Source: a virus. Taken from it: a stretch of 40,086 nt of DNA. A program made the translations under genes and the position numbers. Within the stretch, counting starts at the first letter, position 1. Each line of letters starts with the position of its first letter. The stretch lies in IMG/VR virus record IMGVR_UViG_3300042864_002412, positions 1 through 40,086 of that record; one strand, written 5' to 3'. Below are positions 14,612-22,260 of this stretch, one piece after another. The notes beneath the pieces are model-generated. The model ran no database searches. It was not told where the DNA came from and worked only from the letters and a program-made list of their open reading frames with translations.

Positions 14612-16818
14612 ACTTTAATTTCTTCATCAATTACGTCTAATGAAACTTTTACATTTTCAAAATGACGATTTTCAAACATCTTTTTTGAAATTTGCTTTTT
14701 AACAAAATCAGTAATTGCACGTTCCATTGGGCGTGCTCCCATTTTTGGGTTATAACCTTTTTTAGCAAGAAAATCAACAACCGCTTCAGAATACGTTAAT
14801 TGATTTAAATTTTCACTTAATTGGTTATTAAGACGATCAAGAAACTTTTTAGCAACTTGTTTGATTGCCGCTTCACTAAGACGATTGAAAACAACAACTT
14901 CATCTAACCGATTACGAAACTCAGGAGAAAAGGTTTTTTCAACTGCTTCCATAACATTTGATTGTAAATTATTTTCACTTGAATTAAACCCAATTGAGGC
15001 TTTTTCAGATTTAGCAGCACCAGCATTACTTGTCATAATGATAATAACATTATTAAATTTTACTGTTTTACCATCGCTTGAAGTTAATTTAGCATCATCT
15101 AAAACTTGCAAGAATGCATTAAAAATACTTGGGTGCGCTTTTTCAAATTCATCTAATAGTAAAATGGCATTTGGATTGGTTTCAATATCATTGATTAATT
15201 TTCCTGAACCACTTGAACCATCAGAATATCCAACATAACCAGGAGGTGAACCAATTAATTTACTAATTGAGTGCCCTTCCATATATTCACTCATATCATA
15301 TTTGAGCAAGGGAATGTTTAATTCTTTAGCTAATTCACGACAAACTTCTGTTTTGCCTGTTCCACTTGGGCCAACAAAAAGATAACGACCTAAAGGTTTA
15401 TTTGTATCGCGCATTCCGCATTTTGCAATAGCAACACTATCAACTAATGTTTCAATTGCTTGATCTTGTTCAAAAATACGTTGTTTAATATTTTTTGCTA
15501 AATCATAAATGCTTGATTCTTCTTTTTTAGCTTTTTGTGGGCGAATTTTTGTGATTTGAGTTAATTCAAATTCAATATCACTTTCTTCAACTGATTCTTT
15601 TTTATGAAACAATGCTCTAGCGCCCGCTGCATCGATTAAATCGATAGCTTTATCAGGCCATTTACGATTTGTAATATAAAGACCAGATAAATCAACTGCT
15701 GCATCTAAAGCCAAATTTGAGAATTTTACATTATGAAAATTTTCAAAACTTTCTTTTAAACCATAGAGAATTTGTTTTGTATAAACAGCAGAAGGTTCAT
15801 CAATAACAATTTCTTGGAATCGGCGCATTAATGGTTTATCTTTTTGTAGAATTTTACGATAATTCTCCGTATCGGTTGCGCCAATTAATTTTAAAGTTCC
15901 ACGAGCTAATGCGGGTTTTAAAATTTGTGCAGCATTCATAGCTGAATTTTCACCATTGTTCATTCCCATAAGTTGATGAATTTCATCAATAAAAAGAATT
16001 GTATTTTCATCTTGGGATAATTCATCAATGATTTTTTTCATACGTTCTTCAAATTCGCCGCGATACTTTGTACCAGCGATAACAGAATTTAAATCAAGAT
16101 TAAACACTCGTTTATTTTGAAGATTTTCAGGAACTTCGTTATTTGCAATTTTTAAAGCCAAGCCTTCAGCAATTGCGGTTTTACCAACACCAGCATCGCC
16201 AGTTAAAATAACATTAGATTTGCGTTTACGTAAAAGTCCTAGAAGAATTTTTAATGTTTCTTCATCACGTCCAATAATTTGATCAATTTTTCCGTTTTTT
16301 GCTAAATTAGTAAGATCAACGCCAAATTGATTTACATAGCCTTCTTTAGCAATCTGTTTATATTCTTTTAATTTTTCTTTATTTAAGCCACATTTTTCAA
16401 GAATAATAATTGATGAAGTTGTAGGAAAGGTGTCGATAATATATTGAATAAAATCTACTTTTGTAAAATTTGTTTCATAATCTTGATTATGTTGTGCAAG
16501 TTTTTTACAAATTTGATCAAAGCTTTGATCAGCTAAAAAGCCTTGTTTATAACCACCGCGAGTTTTTAAAACATTTTCAAGAATCCTTGCAACATCGTCT
16601 TGATGTTTATCAATGCGCGCATAACTTTGATTACATACAGTTGTAATTGTTGTTAACGCAAGTTCAAGATCAACACTTGCAAATTTTAAAATTTCAGAAA
16701 AATCTTTATCGAGTAACATTGCTGCAACAATTTGATCAACGGTAATATAATCGTGATTATTTTGTTCAGCATAAATTAAAGCAGTTTGATAAAGGTTTTG
16801 ATACGCTAGTTTATTCAT
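14599..16818 (-). CDS. ClpA-like AAA+ unfoldase, 739 aa
   Basis: An N-terminal Clp double repeat (about 1-145) is followed by AAA1 with Walker A GDAGVGKT (207-214) and Walker B ILFIDE (274-279), and AAA2 with GPSGTGKT (483-490), ILLLDE (552-557) and FRNRLDE (634-640). There is no long coiled-coil M domain between or inside the rings, which argues against ClpB. The loop SIGF (IGF at 609-611) matches in position the IGL/IGF loop by which ClpA and ClpX dock on ClpP. So it probably feeds proteins to host ClpP or to a phage peptidase outside the window. Length is close to E. coli ClpA (758). The start overlaps the stop of the upstream secreted-protein gene by 1 nt. Confidence 0.9.
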   Translation of the reverse strand: MNKLAYQNLYQTALIYAEQNNHDYITVDQIVAAMLLDKDFSEILKFASVDLELALTTITTVCNQSYARIDKHQDDVARILENVLKTRGGYKQGFLADQSFDQICKKLAQHNQDYETNFTKVDFIQYIIDTFPTTSSIIILEKCGLNKEKLKEYKQIAKEGYVNQFGVDLTNLAKNGKIDQIIGRDEETLKILLGLLRKRKSNVILTGDAGVGKTAIAEGLALKIANNEVPENLQNKRVFNLDLNSVIAGTKYRGEFEERMKKIIDELSQDENTILFIDEIHQLMGMNNGENSAMNAAQILKPALARGTLKLIGATDTENYRKILQKDKPLMRRFQEIVIDEPSAVYTKQILYGLKESFENFHNVKFSNLALDAAVDLSGLYITNRKWPDKAIDLIDAAGARALFHKKESVEESDIEFELTQITKIRPQKAKKEESSIYDLAKNIKQRIFEQDQAIETLVDSVAIAKCGMRDTNKPLGRYLFVGPSGTGKTEVCRELAKELNIPLLKYDMSEYMEGHSISKLIGSPPGYVGYSDGSSGSGKLINDIETNPNAILLLDEFEKAHPSIFNAFLQVLDDAKLTSSDGKTVKFNNVIIIMTSNAGAAKSEKASIGFNSSENNLQSNVMEAVEKTFSPEFRNRLDEVVVFNRLSEAAIKQVAKKFLDRLNNQLSENLNQLTYSEAVVDFLAKKGYNPKMGARPMERAITDFVKKQISKKMFENRHFENVKVSLDVIDEEIKVEIA

Positions 16819-17120
16819 TAATTAACTCCTTGAATTACATTCATCATGTTTTTTAAAATTTTTTGAATTTGATAATATTCTTGCGAACAATCTTTTTGTG
16901 TTCGCGCCTTTTCATGCATACGATTTAACGTGATATATGTTAAATTGTCAAGCTGAACTTTAATGGAATTATGAAACATATAATCATCAGGATTCCTTAA
17001 CCAAGCTTGACCAATAACATAATTCATATCTTCTTTAATTTGATGTTCCATTTGAAAGCAAAGATTGTTTGCTTTTGCTGAAAAACTAATTAACAAAAAT
17101 AGAAAAATATATTTTTTCAT
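16818..17120 (-). CDS. small secreted protein, 100 aa
   Basis: Residues 1-17 are a Sec signal peptide (MKKYIFLFLLISFSAKA) with cleavage after AKA. The mature part, about 83 residues, is helical with two cysteines that could form a disulfide. It likely acts in the periplasm; no family recognised. ATG follows AAAGGAGAT. A separate gene at 22748 has a very similar signal peptide (SFSAKA) but an unrelated mature part. Confidence 0.65.
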   Translation of the reverse strand: MKKYIFLFLLISFSAKANNLCFQMEHQIKEDMNYVIGQAWLRNPDDYMFHNSIKVQLDNLTYITLNRMHEKARTQKDCSQEYYQIQKILKNMMNVIQGVN

Positions 17121-17138
17121 ATTAAATCTCCTTTACAA

Positions 17139-17168
17139 TTAATATAAACTATTTTAGTTAATTGTCAA
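17139..17168 (-). promoter_or_regulatory. promoter for the secreted protein / ClpA-like operon
   Basis: Minus-strand TTGACA (17163-17168), 18-nt spacer, TATTAA (17139-17144). The ClpA-like gene follows in the same transcript. Confidence 0.5.
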
Positions 17169-17174
17169 TAGAGA

Positions 17175-17204
17175 AAAAGAGGAAGAACTAATTCTTCCTC
17201 TTTT
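17175..17204 (-). terminator. terminator after family paralogue 3
   Basis: A 13-bp stem (AAAAGAGGAAGAA / TTCTTCCTCTTTT) with a 4-nt loop just beyond the stop at 17207. Confidence 0.75.
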
Positions 17205-17206
17205 GT

Positions 17207-17515
17207 TTAAGTGTATTTTTCTAACATTTCTTTTTGAAATGTTTCATCTTGATTTGGATGTTCTTTTAGCCAATCTCTTACATTTTCGTAATATTCTCCA
17301 TTTAAACAAAATTTTTTATATCCATCACCCGTAATTACGGCTGGACCTGTTAATCGATGAAATTTCCATCCTTTTTCGCACCAAAACTTGTGCCCTGTAC
17401 GTAAATTTTCGATTGCTGGCGTTTCATCATTTGGTGAAGAAACTTGATTAATAGGAACTTTCCAAAAATTTTGAGTTGTAAATTCATTACCCTCAATGTA
17501 AAAAACAAAACTCAT
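17207..17515 (-). CDS. HRLTGPA-family paralogue 3 (type A), 102 aa
   Basis: VFYIEGNEFTTQNF (Glu replaces the usual Asp in YYIDG), VSSPNDETPAIE, KFWCEKGWKFHRLTGPAVIT, FCLNGEYYENVRDWLKEHPN and the type A end QDETFQKEMLEKYT. ATG follows AAGGAGATATAA. It is a single-gene unit with its own near-consensus promoter (17548-17576) and terminator. Confidence 0.85.
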   Translation of the reverse strand: MSFVFYIEGNEFTTQNFWKVPINQVSSPNDETPAIENLRTGHKFWCEKGWKFHRLTGPAVITGDGYKKFCLNGEYYENVRDWLKEHPNQDETFQKEMLEKYT

Positions 17516-17547
17516 TTATATCTCCTTAAAATATTTTTTAGACTTTA

Positions 17548-17576
17548 AGGATAATAAATTTTTTGTTATTTGTCAA
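17548..17576 (-). promoter_or_regulatory. promoter of family paralogue 3
   Basis: Minus-strand TTGACA (17571-17576), 17-nt spacer, TATCCT (17548-17553). The -35 lies within the last codons of the o-spanin-like gene, so this family gene has its own promoter inside its neighbour. Confidence 0.7.
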
Positions 17577-17892
17577 CGGGTTTTGGTAAATTTCTTTTTT
17601 GTAAAGTTTCGTAAAATTCGATTATTTTTTCTTGTTCAGAAATATATCGAAAAAACTCAACATTGTTTTCCAAATAAATTTTGAAATTATCTTCAGTTAA
17701 GATAATTAATCTTTGGTTGGGTTTATCAAAAAAATCACTTGAGTTGGCGATATTAACTGTAATTTTTTTTAATTCTAAAGGTTGAACTAAAGGAGCAACT
17801 ACAGGAATAGGATCATTTACATAAACTTCTGGTTTAGTAAAATATCCACAACCAACTAAAAATAATGGTAATAATAAAATTAAAAATTTCAT
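17566..17892 (-). CDS. outer-membrane lipoprotein, probable o-spanin (Rz1-type), 108 aa
   Basis: A lipoprotein signal with lipobox LVGC (Cys15) follows a hydrophobic stretch (KFLILLLPLFL). Then come a proline-rich segment (NDPIPVVAPLVQPLEL) and a C-terminal helix. The gene overlaps by 4 nt the end of a gene for an inner-membrane coiled-coil protein. That pairing is the signature of a two-component spanin, which fuses inner and outer membranes at the last step of lysis. It implies a Gram-negative host. It is longer than lambda Rz1; another phage lipoprotein role cannot be excluded. Confidence 0.65.
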   Translation of the reverse strand: MKFLILLLPLFLVGCGYFTKPEVYVNDPIPVVAPLVQPLELKKITVNIANSSDFFDKPNQRLIILTEDNFKIYLENNVEFFRYISEQEKIIEFYETLQKRNLPKPVDK

Positions 17893-18254
17893 TTAGCATC
17901 TCCTAATCGTAAAGATTTTAAAATTTCTTCATTTGCTTTTTGTTCAGCTTCTTTATTATCAGGAATTGTTTCTTTACTTAAATTTAATTGATTGATTGTT
18001 CTTTTATCTGTAATAGATTTTTTTCTAATTGCATCTAATGAGTTATTAAGGATTTTTTGCTGTTCGGCAATTTCCGCAATTTGTTCTTTTGTTTGTTTTA
18101 AAGTTTCTGTTGTTATTGTTAATTGTTGAGAAATTTCAGCATTTTTTGCTAATAAACTTTCATAGCTTGTTTTATAATACCAAGCACCCAAACCAACCAT
18201 TAAAAATAATAAAACTACACCTACAGTTAAATATCCAGTAATTCCAGTAAACAT
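17889..18254 (-). CDS. inner-membrane coiled-coil protein, probable i-spanin (Rz-type), 121 aa
   Basis: With ATG at 18254 (after GTGGGTGAAAA) the protein has one N-terminal membrane helix (about residues 8-27, VGVVLLFLMVGLGAWYY) and a long periplasmic coiled coil (about 33-100, SQQLTITTETLKQTKEQIAE), the classical N-in/C-out i-spanin layout. A GTG start 4 codons upstream is possible. The 4-nt overlap with the lipoprotein gene supports the spanin call. Function: spans the periplasm and pairs with the o-spanin. Confidence 0.65.
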   Translation of the reverse strand: MFTGITGYLTVGVVLLFLMVGLGAWYYKTSYESLLAKNAEISQQLTITTETLKQTKEQIAEIAEQQKILNNSLDAIRKKSITDKRTINQLNLSKETIPDNKEAEQKANEEILKSLRLGDAK

Positions 18255-18270
18255 TTTTTCACCCACTTGT

Positions 18271-18278
18271 TTTAAATA
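18271..18278 (+). promoter_or_regulatory. TTTAAATA box directly before the Acb1-like gene
   Basis: TTTAAATATTT ends immediately before ATG at 18283 and there is no ribosome site. The same TTTAAATATTT precedes the gp25 gene (23889). If it is a late-type -10 box, both mRNAs would be almost leaderless. Confidence 0.3.
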
Positions 18279-18282
18279 TTTA

Positions 18283-18693
18283 ATGTCTGGATTTTATTTT
18301 TATGTTGATTTTAAAGAAGAAACAAACAAAAGCTTAGAAAAATTTTGTTTGGATAATAATATAAAAAATTTTACTGAATTTTTTCATTGTACAATTTGTG
18401 ATAGTACCGTTGATGTAAATTTTTCAATTCAAAAACCAATTAATGATTTAATTTTTGATCGTTGGGAATATTGGAAAGATAGTAAAGATAATCTTATTTT
18501 AGTTGCTATAATAAAAAGCAATTATTTGAATAATCGATTTAATATGTTGAAATTGTTGGGAATTCAAACAAATTATGAGAAATACAATCCTCATATAACT
18601 TTAAGTTATATGGTGGAAGAAAAAATTGAAAATCTTCCACCATTAACATTTCCTCTTTTACTCGATCAAGAAATAGTTACCAAGTACAAATAA
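18283..18693 (+). CDS. 2H phosphoesterase, Acb1-like (anti-CBASS) candidate, 136 aa
   Basis: Two H-x-T motifs, HCT (35-37) in EFFHCTICDS and HIT (104-106) in YNPHITLSY, form the active site of 2H phosphoesterases. The overall plan fits T4 gene 57B product (Acb1), which degrades cyclic oligonucleotide signals of CBASS: opening GFYFYVDF, first HxT near residue 35, a central W-x-x-x-x-x-x-NLILVAIIKS strand, second HxT 69 residues later, and FPLLLDQEIV at the end. As I recall the T4 residues (His44 and His113), the spacing is the same. A tRNA-processing or RNA-end role is the main alternative. Divergent from the spanin genes. Confidence 0.65.
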   Translation: MSGFYFYVDFKEETNKSLEKFCLDNNIKNFTEFFHCTICDSTVDVNFSIQKPINDLIFDRWEYWKDSKDNLILVAIIKSNYLNNRFNMLKLLGIQTNYEKYNPHITLSYMVEEKIENLPPLTFPLLLDQEIVTKYK

Positions 18694-18925
18694 CTTTTCC
18701 AACTTCAAGATCAAGATTATTTTCTTTTACTCGATTAGATAATGAATTTGGAATGCTTTCATTTTCAATACGATAAAGCTTACCATCAATATTAAATTGA
18801 CGAAGTTTTATTTGAAAATCATTTTTAACTTCATCTGGAAGATCGATAACGGCAATTTTAACTGCTTTCTTATCAAGAAAAGCAATATATTCAACCAGCA
18901 AATTTACAAAAAGTACATTTTCCAT
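18677..18925 (-). CDS. hypothetical protein, 82 aa
   Basis: It begins MENVLFVNLLVEYIAFLDKK and continues as a mixed alpha/beta protein (FQIKLRQFNIDGKLYRIENE) ending in GKVICTW. No family recognised. ATG is preceded by AAAGGAATTAAG. Its end overlaps the Acb1-like gene by 17 nt, tail to tail. Confidence 0.55.
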   Translation of the reverse strand: MENVLFVNLLVEYIAFLDKKAVKIAVIDLPDEVKNDFQIKLRQFNIDGKLYRIENESIPNSLSNRVKENNLDLEVGKVICTW

Positions 18926-18956
18926 TCTTAATTCCTTTCCAATAACAACAAATTAG

Positions 18957-18985
18957 ATGTTACCTGGAATATTATTTAATATCAA
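18957..18985 (-). promoter_or_regulatory. promoter of the 82-aa gene
   Basis: Minus-strand TTGATA (18980-18985), 17-nt spacer, TAACAT (18957-18962). Confidence 0.45.
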
Positions 18986-19021
18986 CAATTAAATTTTTAA
19001 ATAAGATAAGAGGTGCAAAAT

Positions 19022-20986
19022 ATGTTTTTAATCAATCGTTTTTCAAATTTACCTGATCCGCAAAATCGTTTTCCATTGCGATTAAATGCTGAAACAAGAG
19101 ATAATTTTTCAACTAATATAACTTTTATCGGTCCAGAAGAACCCAATTGGGGCCAAGCGGTTATGGAAAATTTTATGTATTTAATGGAAAATTTTGCTGG
19201 TGATTTACCGCCTTCAAAACCTGTATCGGGCCAATTATGGTATGATACAACAAATAATAATTTGCGTCAATGGAATGGCTTTAATTGGAAAGCAGTTGGT
19301 GTATTTTATGGTAATCAACCTAATAATCCATTTGAAGGCGATGTTTGGTTTGATACTACTAATTTAAAATTAAAAATATATAACAATTTGGTTTGGATTG
19401 ATACATCAACTGGTGGCTTTGAAGGCACAGTTAAAAAAATAACAGCAACTAATGGTTTAACTGGTGGAGTAATAACCGTAGAAGGTGAAATTGGATTAGA
19501 AACTGTAATTAATAATCCAGGTCTTTATTCTCAACCAAATTTAACTGTTGATAAATATGGTAGAGTTATTGCTATCGATAGTTTTTATTTACTTGAAGAT
19601 ACTATTTTAAATGTACCATTGAAATATGCAACAATACAAGATGCTTTAAATTATATTAAAAATTATACATTAGCGCCTGATGTAAAAATTTATATTGATA
19701 TAACTGGTCAACAAACTATAACAAACACAATTGAAATTAATCATCCACAAAGTTCTCAAATTATTTTACGTGGATTACCTTGGACTTCGGGAACATTTAC
19801 TGCGGTTAATACAATTACTGGAACTTATGGTAGCTATGATGTTGTTTTACAAGGCACGACTACTGGTTTATCAATTGGTGATTATATCTATATTAATAAT
19901 GTTTCTGGACAAGAAAATTCTCAAGTATTGATTGGATTATGGCCTATAATCCAATTAGATTCTATTAATAATTTAATTGTTGTTCGTTGTAGTTGGAAAA
20001 CTACAATTATTCCTTCATTATTAAATGTTACAGGAAGTTTTAAAAAACCATCTAATAAAATAATTTCACAAACTAATTTATGTTTTAATATTGAAAAAAC
20101 TTTAGTTTTAGAAAATATTTTATTTGTTCAACAAACTGTTACACAACTTTTTTCAGGAAATGATATAATTTGTAATAACGATGTTGGTCTTTATGGTATT
20201 AATTATTCCAAAGTAAAAAATATAATGTTCGATACGTTAATCGAATCAAATTCAAATAATGGTATTGATATAATTGAAAATTTACGAGGTAATACATTAA
20301 TATTATCTGGAAATGATTTGGGTGTAAATGCTATCAATGCAAATATAAACGTAACATATATTAGAGGTAGCGGTAATTCTACAACTGTTTGGACTAAAAA
20401 TTCACAACTTAATTTAACTGATTATCGAGATGTTTTTACTCAAGAAGGTTTAAAATTAGTTAATTCTTTATTTAATTCACAAAATTTTTATGCAACAAAT
20501 ATGGCGCAAGCTGGATTTTTAAGAAATAGTTTTATAAATGTTAATCAAACATTTATTGATAGTTGTGCTCAAGGATATAAAGGAATTAATATTGGATTTA
20601 TTAGTAAAAATTTAGAATGTTATGATTCAGATCAGGCATTAAGTGTGCGAGGATCACATTTAGAAATTAAAAACGTTCGTGCAGTTGGTAATGAACAAGT
20701 TATCGGTTTAAGTACCAGTATAATTTATATTGGGGGCGAAAACGAAACATTATTTGAAAACAATCAATTGTGTGTATTATGTAAAGATACATCAACTGTG
20801 ACATTTTTGGATACTGGAACCAATATTATAAGAAATAATGTTACTGGAATCGTATGTGAAAATATGAGTTTAACTAAAATTTATTCTAATTTGACTTTTA
20901 CCAATAATACAACTGATTGTTTGCCTGCAATTGGTGTTCAAGGAAATCGATATGCATTAATTGATCTTTTTAATAGTGGTGAATAA
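19022..20986 (+). CDS. virion/tail protein with Gly-x-Leu-Trp-Tyr-Asp repeats and beta-helix-like body, 654 aa
   Basis: ATG at 19022 is preferred because AAGAGG lies 8 nt upstream; an in-frame GTG at 19013 overlaps that site. The N-terminal 140 residues have two copies of a motif known from T4-like marine phage structural proteins (SGQLWYDTTNNNLRQWNG; EGDVWFDTTNLKLKIYNN). The rest (about 200-654) is Asn/Ile/Thr-rich with regular short strands, as in parallel beta-helix fibres or pectate-lyase-like folds. It is probably a fibre or baseplate-attached protein that may contact the host surface. Confidence 0.7.
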   Translation: MFLINRFSNLPDPQNRFPLRLNAETRDNFSTNITFIGPEEPNWGQAVMENFMYLMENFAGDLPPSKPVSGQLWYDTTNNNLRQWNGFNWKAVGVFYGNQPNNPFEGDVWFDTTNLKLKIYNNLVWIDTSTGGFEGTVKKITATNGLTGGVITVEGEIGLETVINNPGLYSQPNLTVDKYGRVIAIDSFYLLEDTILNVPLKYATIQDALNYIKNYTLAPDVKIYIDITGQQTITNTIEINHPQSSQIILRGLPWTSGTFTAVNTITGTYGSYDVVLQGTTTGLSIGDYIYINNVSGQENSQVLIGLWPIIQLDSINNLIVVRCSWKTTIIPSLLNVTGSFKKPSNKIISQTNLCFNIEKTLVLENILFVQQTVTQLFSGNDIICNNDVGLYGINYSKVKNIMFDTLIESNSNNGIDIIENLRGNTLILSGNDLGVNAINANINVTYIRGSGNSTTVWTKNSQLNLTDYRDVFTQEGLKLVNSLFNSQNFYATNMAQAGFLRNSFINVNQTFIDSCAQGYKGINIGFISKNLECYDSDQALSVRGSHLEIKNVRAVGNEQVIGLSTSIIYIGGENETLFENNQLCVLCKDTSTVTFLDTGTNIIRNNVTGIVCENMSLTKIYSNLTFTNNTTDCLPAIGVQGNRYALIDLFNSGE

Positions 20987-20992
20987 TTTCTA

Positions 20993-21021
20993 TTGACAAA
21001 AATAATTTATTATTATAAAAT
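20993..21021 (+). promoter_or_regulatory. consensus promoter for the GNAT-like gene
   Basis: TTGACA (20993-20998), 17-nt spacer, TAAAAT (21016-21021), 27 nt before the start. Confidence 0.75.
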
Positions 21022-21047
21022 TAACGATTATAGTTAAGGAAAATAAA

Positions 21048-21713
21048 ATGACATTAGATGAATTATTAGAAGCCTATGAAAAAAGAAAATTAAAAGAACA
21101 ACCAATTGCTGTTCCTGGCGATTGGTCGGGTTTTGGTGAAAATTTTGAAATGGATATTTCATTAGACTATTTTGATACATTATGGAAAAAAGTTGATGTT
21201 ATTGAGAATAAAGGAGATAAATTTATAATTGCGCGATTACATAGCGATCATGTTTTTATTGCCGGTTTTGAAACAACAATAACTCGTGAAACAAAATCTG
21301 GTACAGAAATAAAAAATGTTTTTCGGACTATTTTTCAGATTGCATTTGAAGATCGAAATTCTATTGGTAATCAATTAGGCTATAATAGTTTATTTTCAGT
21401 AAGAGGCGTGTATGTTGGTAATGAATTTAGAAACCGAGGGTTAGCAGCCATGATGTATAAATGGATTGTTAATAATTTAGGACTTAATATTTTAGGCGAT
21501 AAACATCAATATTTTGGTGCCAGAAAATTATGGACATATTTATCAAATCAAATTGATATCCAAGTTGATTTAGTTGATTTAAATAATTCTGAAATTTTAG
21601 AAACTGATGTTATTTTATATCATGGTAAACAAGATGGTGAATATGATCAAAGTGTTTGGTCAGATGATAATAGCAAAGCCAATATTCGTCCGATTTTAAC
21701 AAAAATAATGTAA
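21048..21713 (+). CDS. GNAT-like acetyltransferase, 221 aa
   Basis: The segment SVRGVYVGNEFRNRGLAAMM (118-137) is the GNAT core: a strand, then the acetyl-CoA loop R128-x-R130-G-L-A133, then a helix. A preceding segment (ARLHSDHVFIAGFETTITRE) gives the central strands. After the core come DKHQYFGARKLWTYL and an acidic C-terminus. It presumably moves an acyl group to a protein or small molecule; the substrate is unknown. ATG follows TAAGGAAAAT. Single gene with its own consensus promoter. Confidence 0.6.
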   Translation: MTLDELLEAYEKRKLKEQPIAVPGDWSGFGENFEMDISLDYFDTLWKKVDVIENKGDKFIIARLHSDHVFIAGFETTITRETKSGTEIKNVFRTIFQIAFEDRNSIGNQLGYNSLFSVRGVYVGNEFRNRGLAAMMYKWIVNNLGLNILGDKHQYFGARKLWTYLSNQIDIQVDLVDLNNSEILETDVILYHGKQDGEYDQSVWSDDNSKANIRPILTKIM

Positions 21714-21721
21714 AAAAGTTG

Positions 21722-21750
21722 TTGACATAAAAAGAAAAATGTTTTAAATT
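21722..21750 (+). promoter_or_regulatory. promoter for the 40-aa gene
   Basis: TTGACA (21722-21727), 17-nt spacer, TAAATT (21745-21750). Spacer end and -10 are identical with the promoter at 313-341. Confidence 0.7.
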
Positions 21751-21782
21751 GCAATATCAATTAAACGAAAGGAAAATACAAA

Positions 21783-21905
21783 ATGTCTAAACCTAATAAA
21801 ATTCTTGCTGGTATGCGTCAAGCTGTTGCTTATGCAAAAGGCGATACATCAGTAGCAGTTCGTAAAACTGTTATTATTGTAAAGAAAACCGAAACATCGA
21901 AATAA
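21783..21905 (+). CDS. small basic protein, 40 aa
   Basis: ATG follows GAAAGGAAAATACAA. The sequence KILAGMRQAVAYAKGDTSVA resembles the N-terminal leader found in some HTH antitoxins (I-x-x-G-hydrophobic...A-x-A-x-G) but no HTH follows. It is a complete unit with a near-consensus promoter and a 13-bp terminator, so strong expression is likely. Role unknown. Confidence 0.6.
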   Translation: MSKPNKILAGMRQAVAYAKGDTSVAVRKTVIIVKKTETSK

Positions 21906-21932
21906 AAAAGGAAGCTAAAAGCTTCCTTTTTT
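21904..21932. terminator. bidirectional terminator
   Basis: A 13-bp stem (AAAAAAGGAAGCT / AGCTTCCTTTTTT) with a 3-nt loop and A/T runs on both sides; it also serves the convergent Fe-S carrier gene. Confidence 0.85.
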
Positions 21933-22260
21933 ATTCCATATCTAAATTAAAACTTTCTCCGCACCCACAGCCACCTGATGCATTTGGATTAGTAAAAGTT
22001 AATCCTGAAGAAAACATTGTTTTTTCTAAATCTATAACAGTACCAATGATATAAATTAAACTTTCATTTTCAACATAAAGTTTAAATTCATTATAATCAA
22101 TTTCAGTTACATTTTGTTCATTATCATAAAAATCAAAACTATATTGAAATCCAGAACAACCTTTTGCTCTTAAACCAAGAATAAAACTATTTTTATTATG
22201 TTGTTTTGTTAAATCAATTAAATGTTGTTTAGCATTATCAGTAATTACAATTGCACTCAT
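21931..22260 (-). CDS. A-type iron-sulfur carrier (IscA/ErpA/HesB family), 109 aa
   Basis: The three ligand cysteines are present: Cys35 in AKGCSGFQYSF and Cys98/Cys100 in GGCGCGESF. The protein carries Fe-S clusters to target enzymes; related genes occur in T4-like cyanophages. The start is ATG at 22260 after GGGGGATATTTTA; a TTG five codons upstream is less likely. ATG overlaps the stop of the PilZ gene by one base (TAATG), so the two are translationally coupled. Confidence 0.9.
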   Translation of the reverse strand: MSAIVITDNAKQHLIDLTKQHNKNSFILGLRAKGCSGFQYSFDFYDNEQNVTEIDYNEFKLYVENESLIYIIGTVIDLEKTMFSSGLTFTNPNASGGCGCGESFNLDME

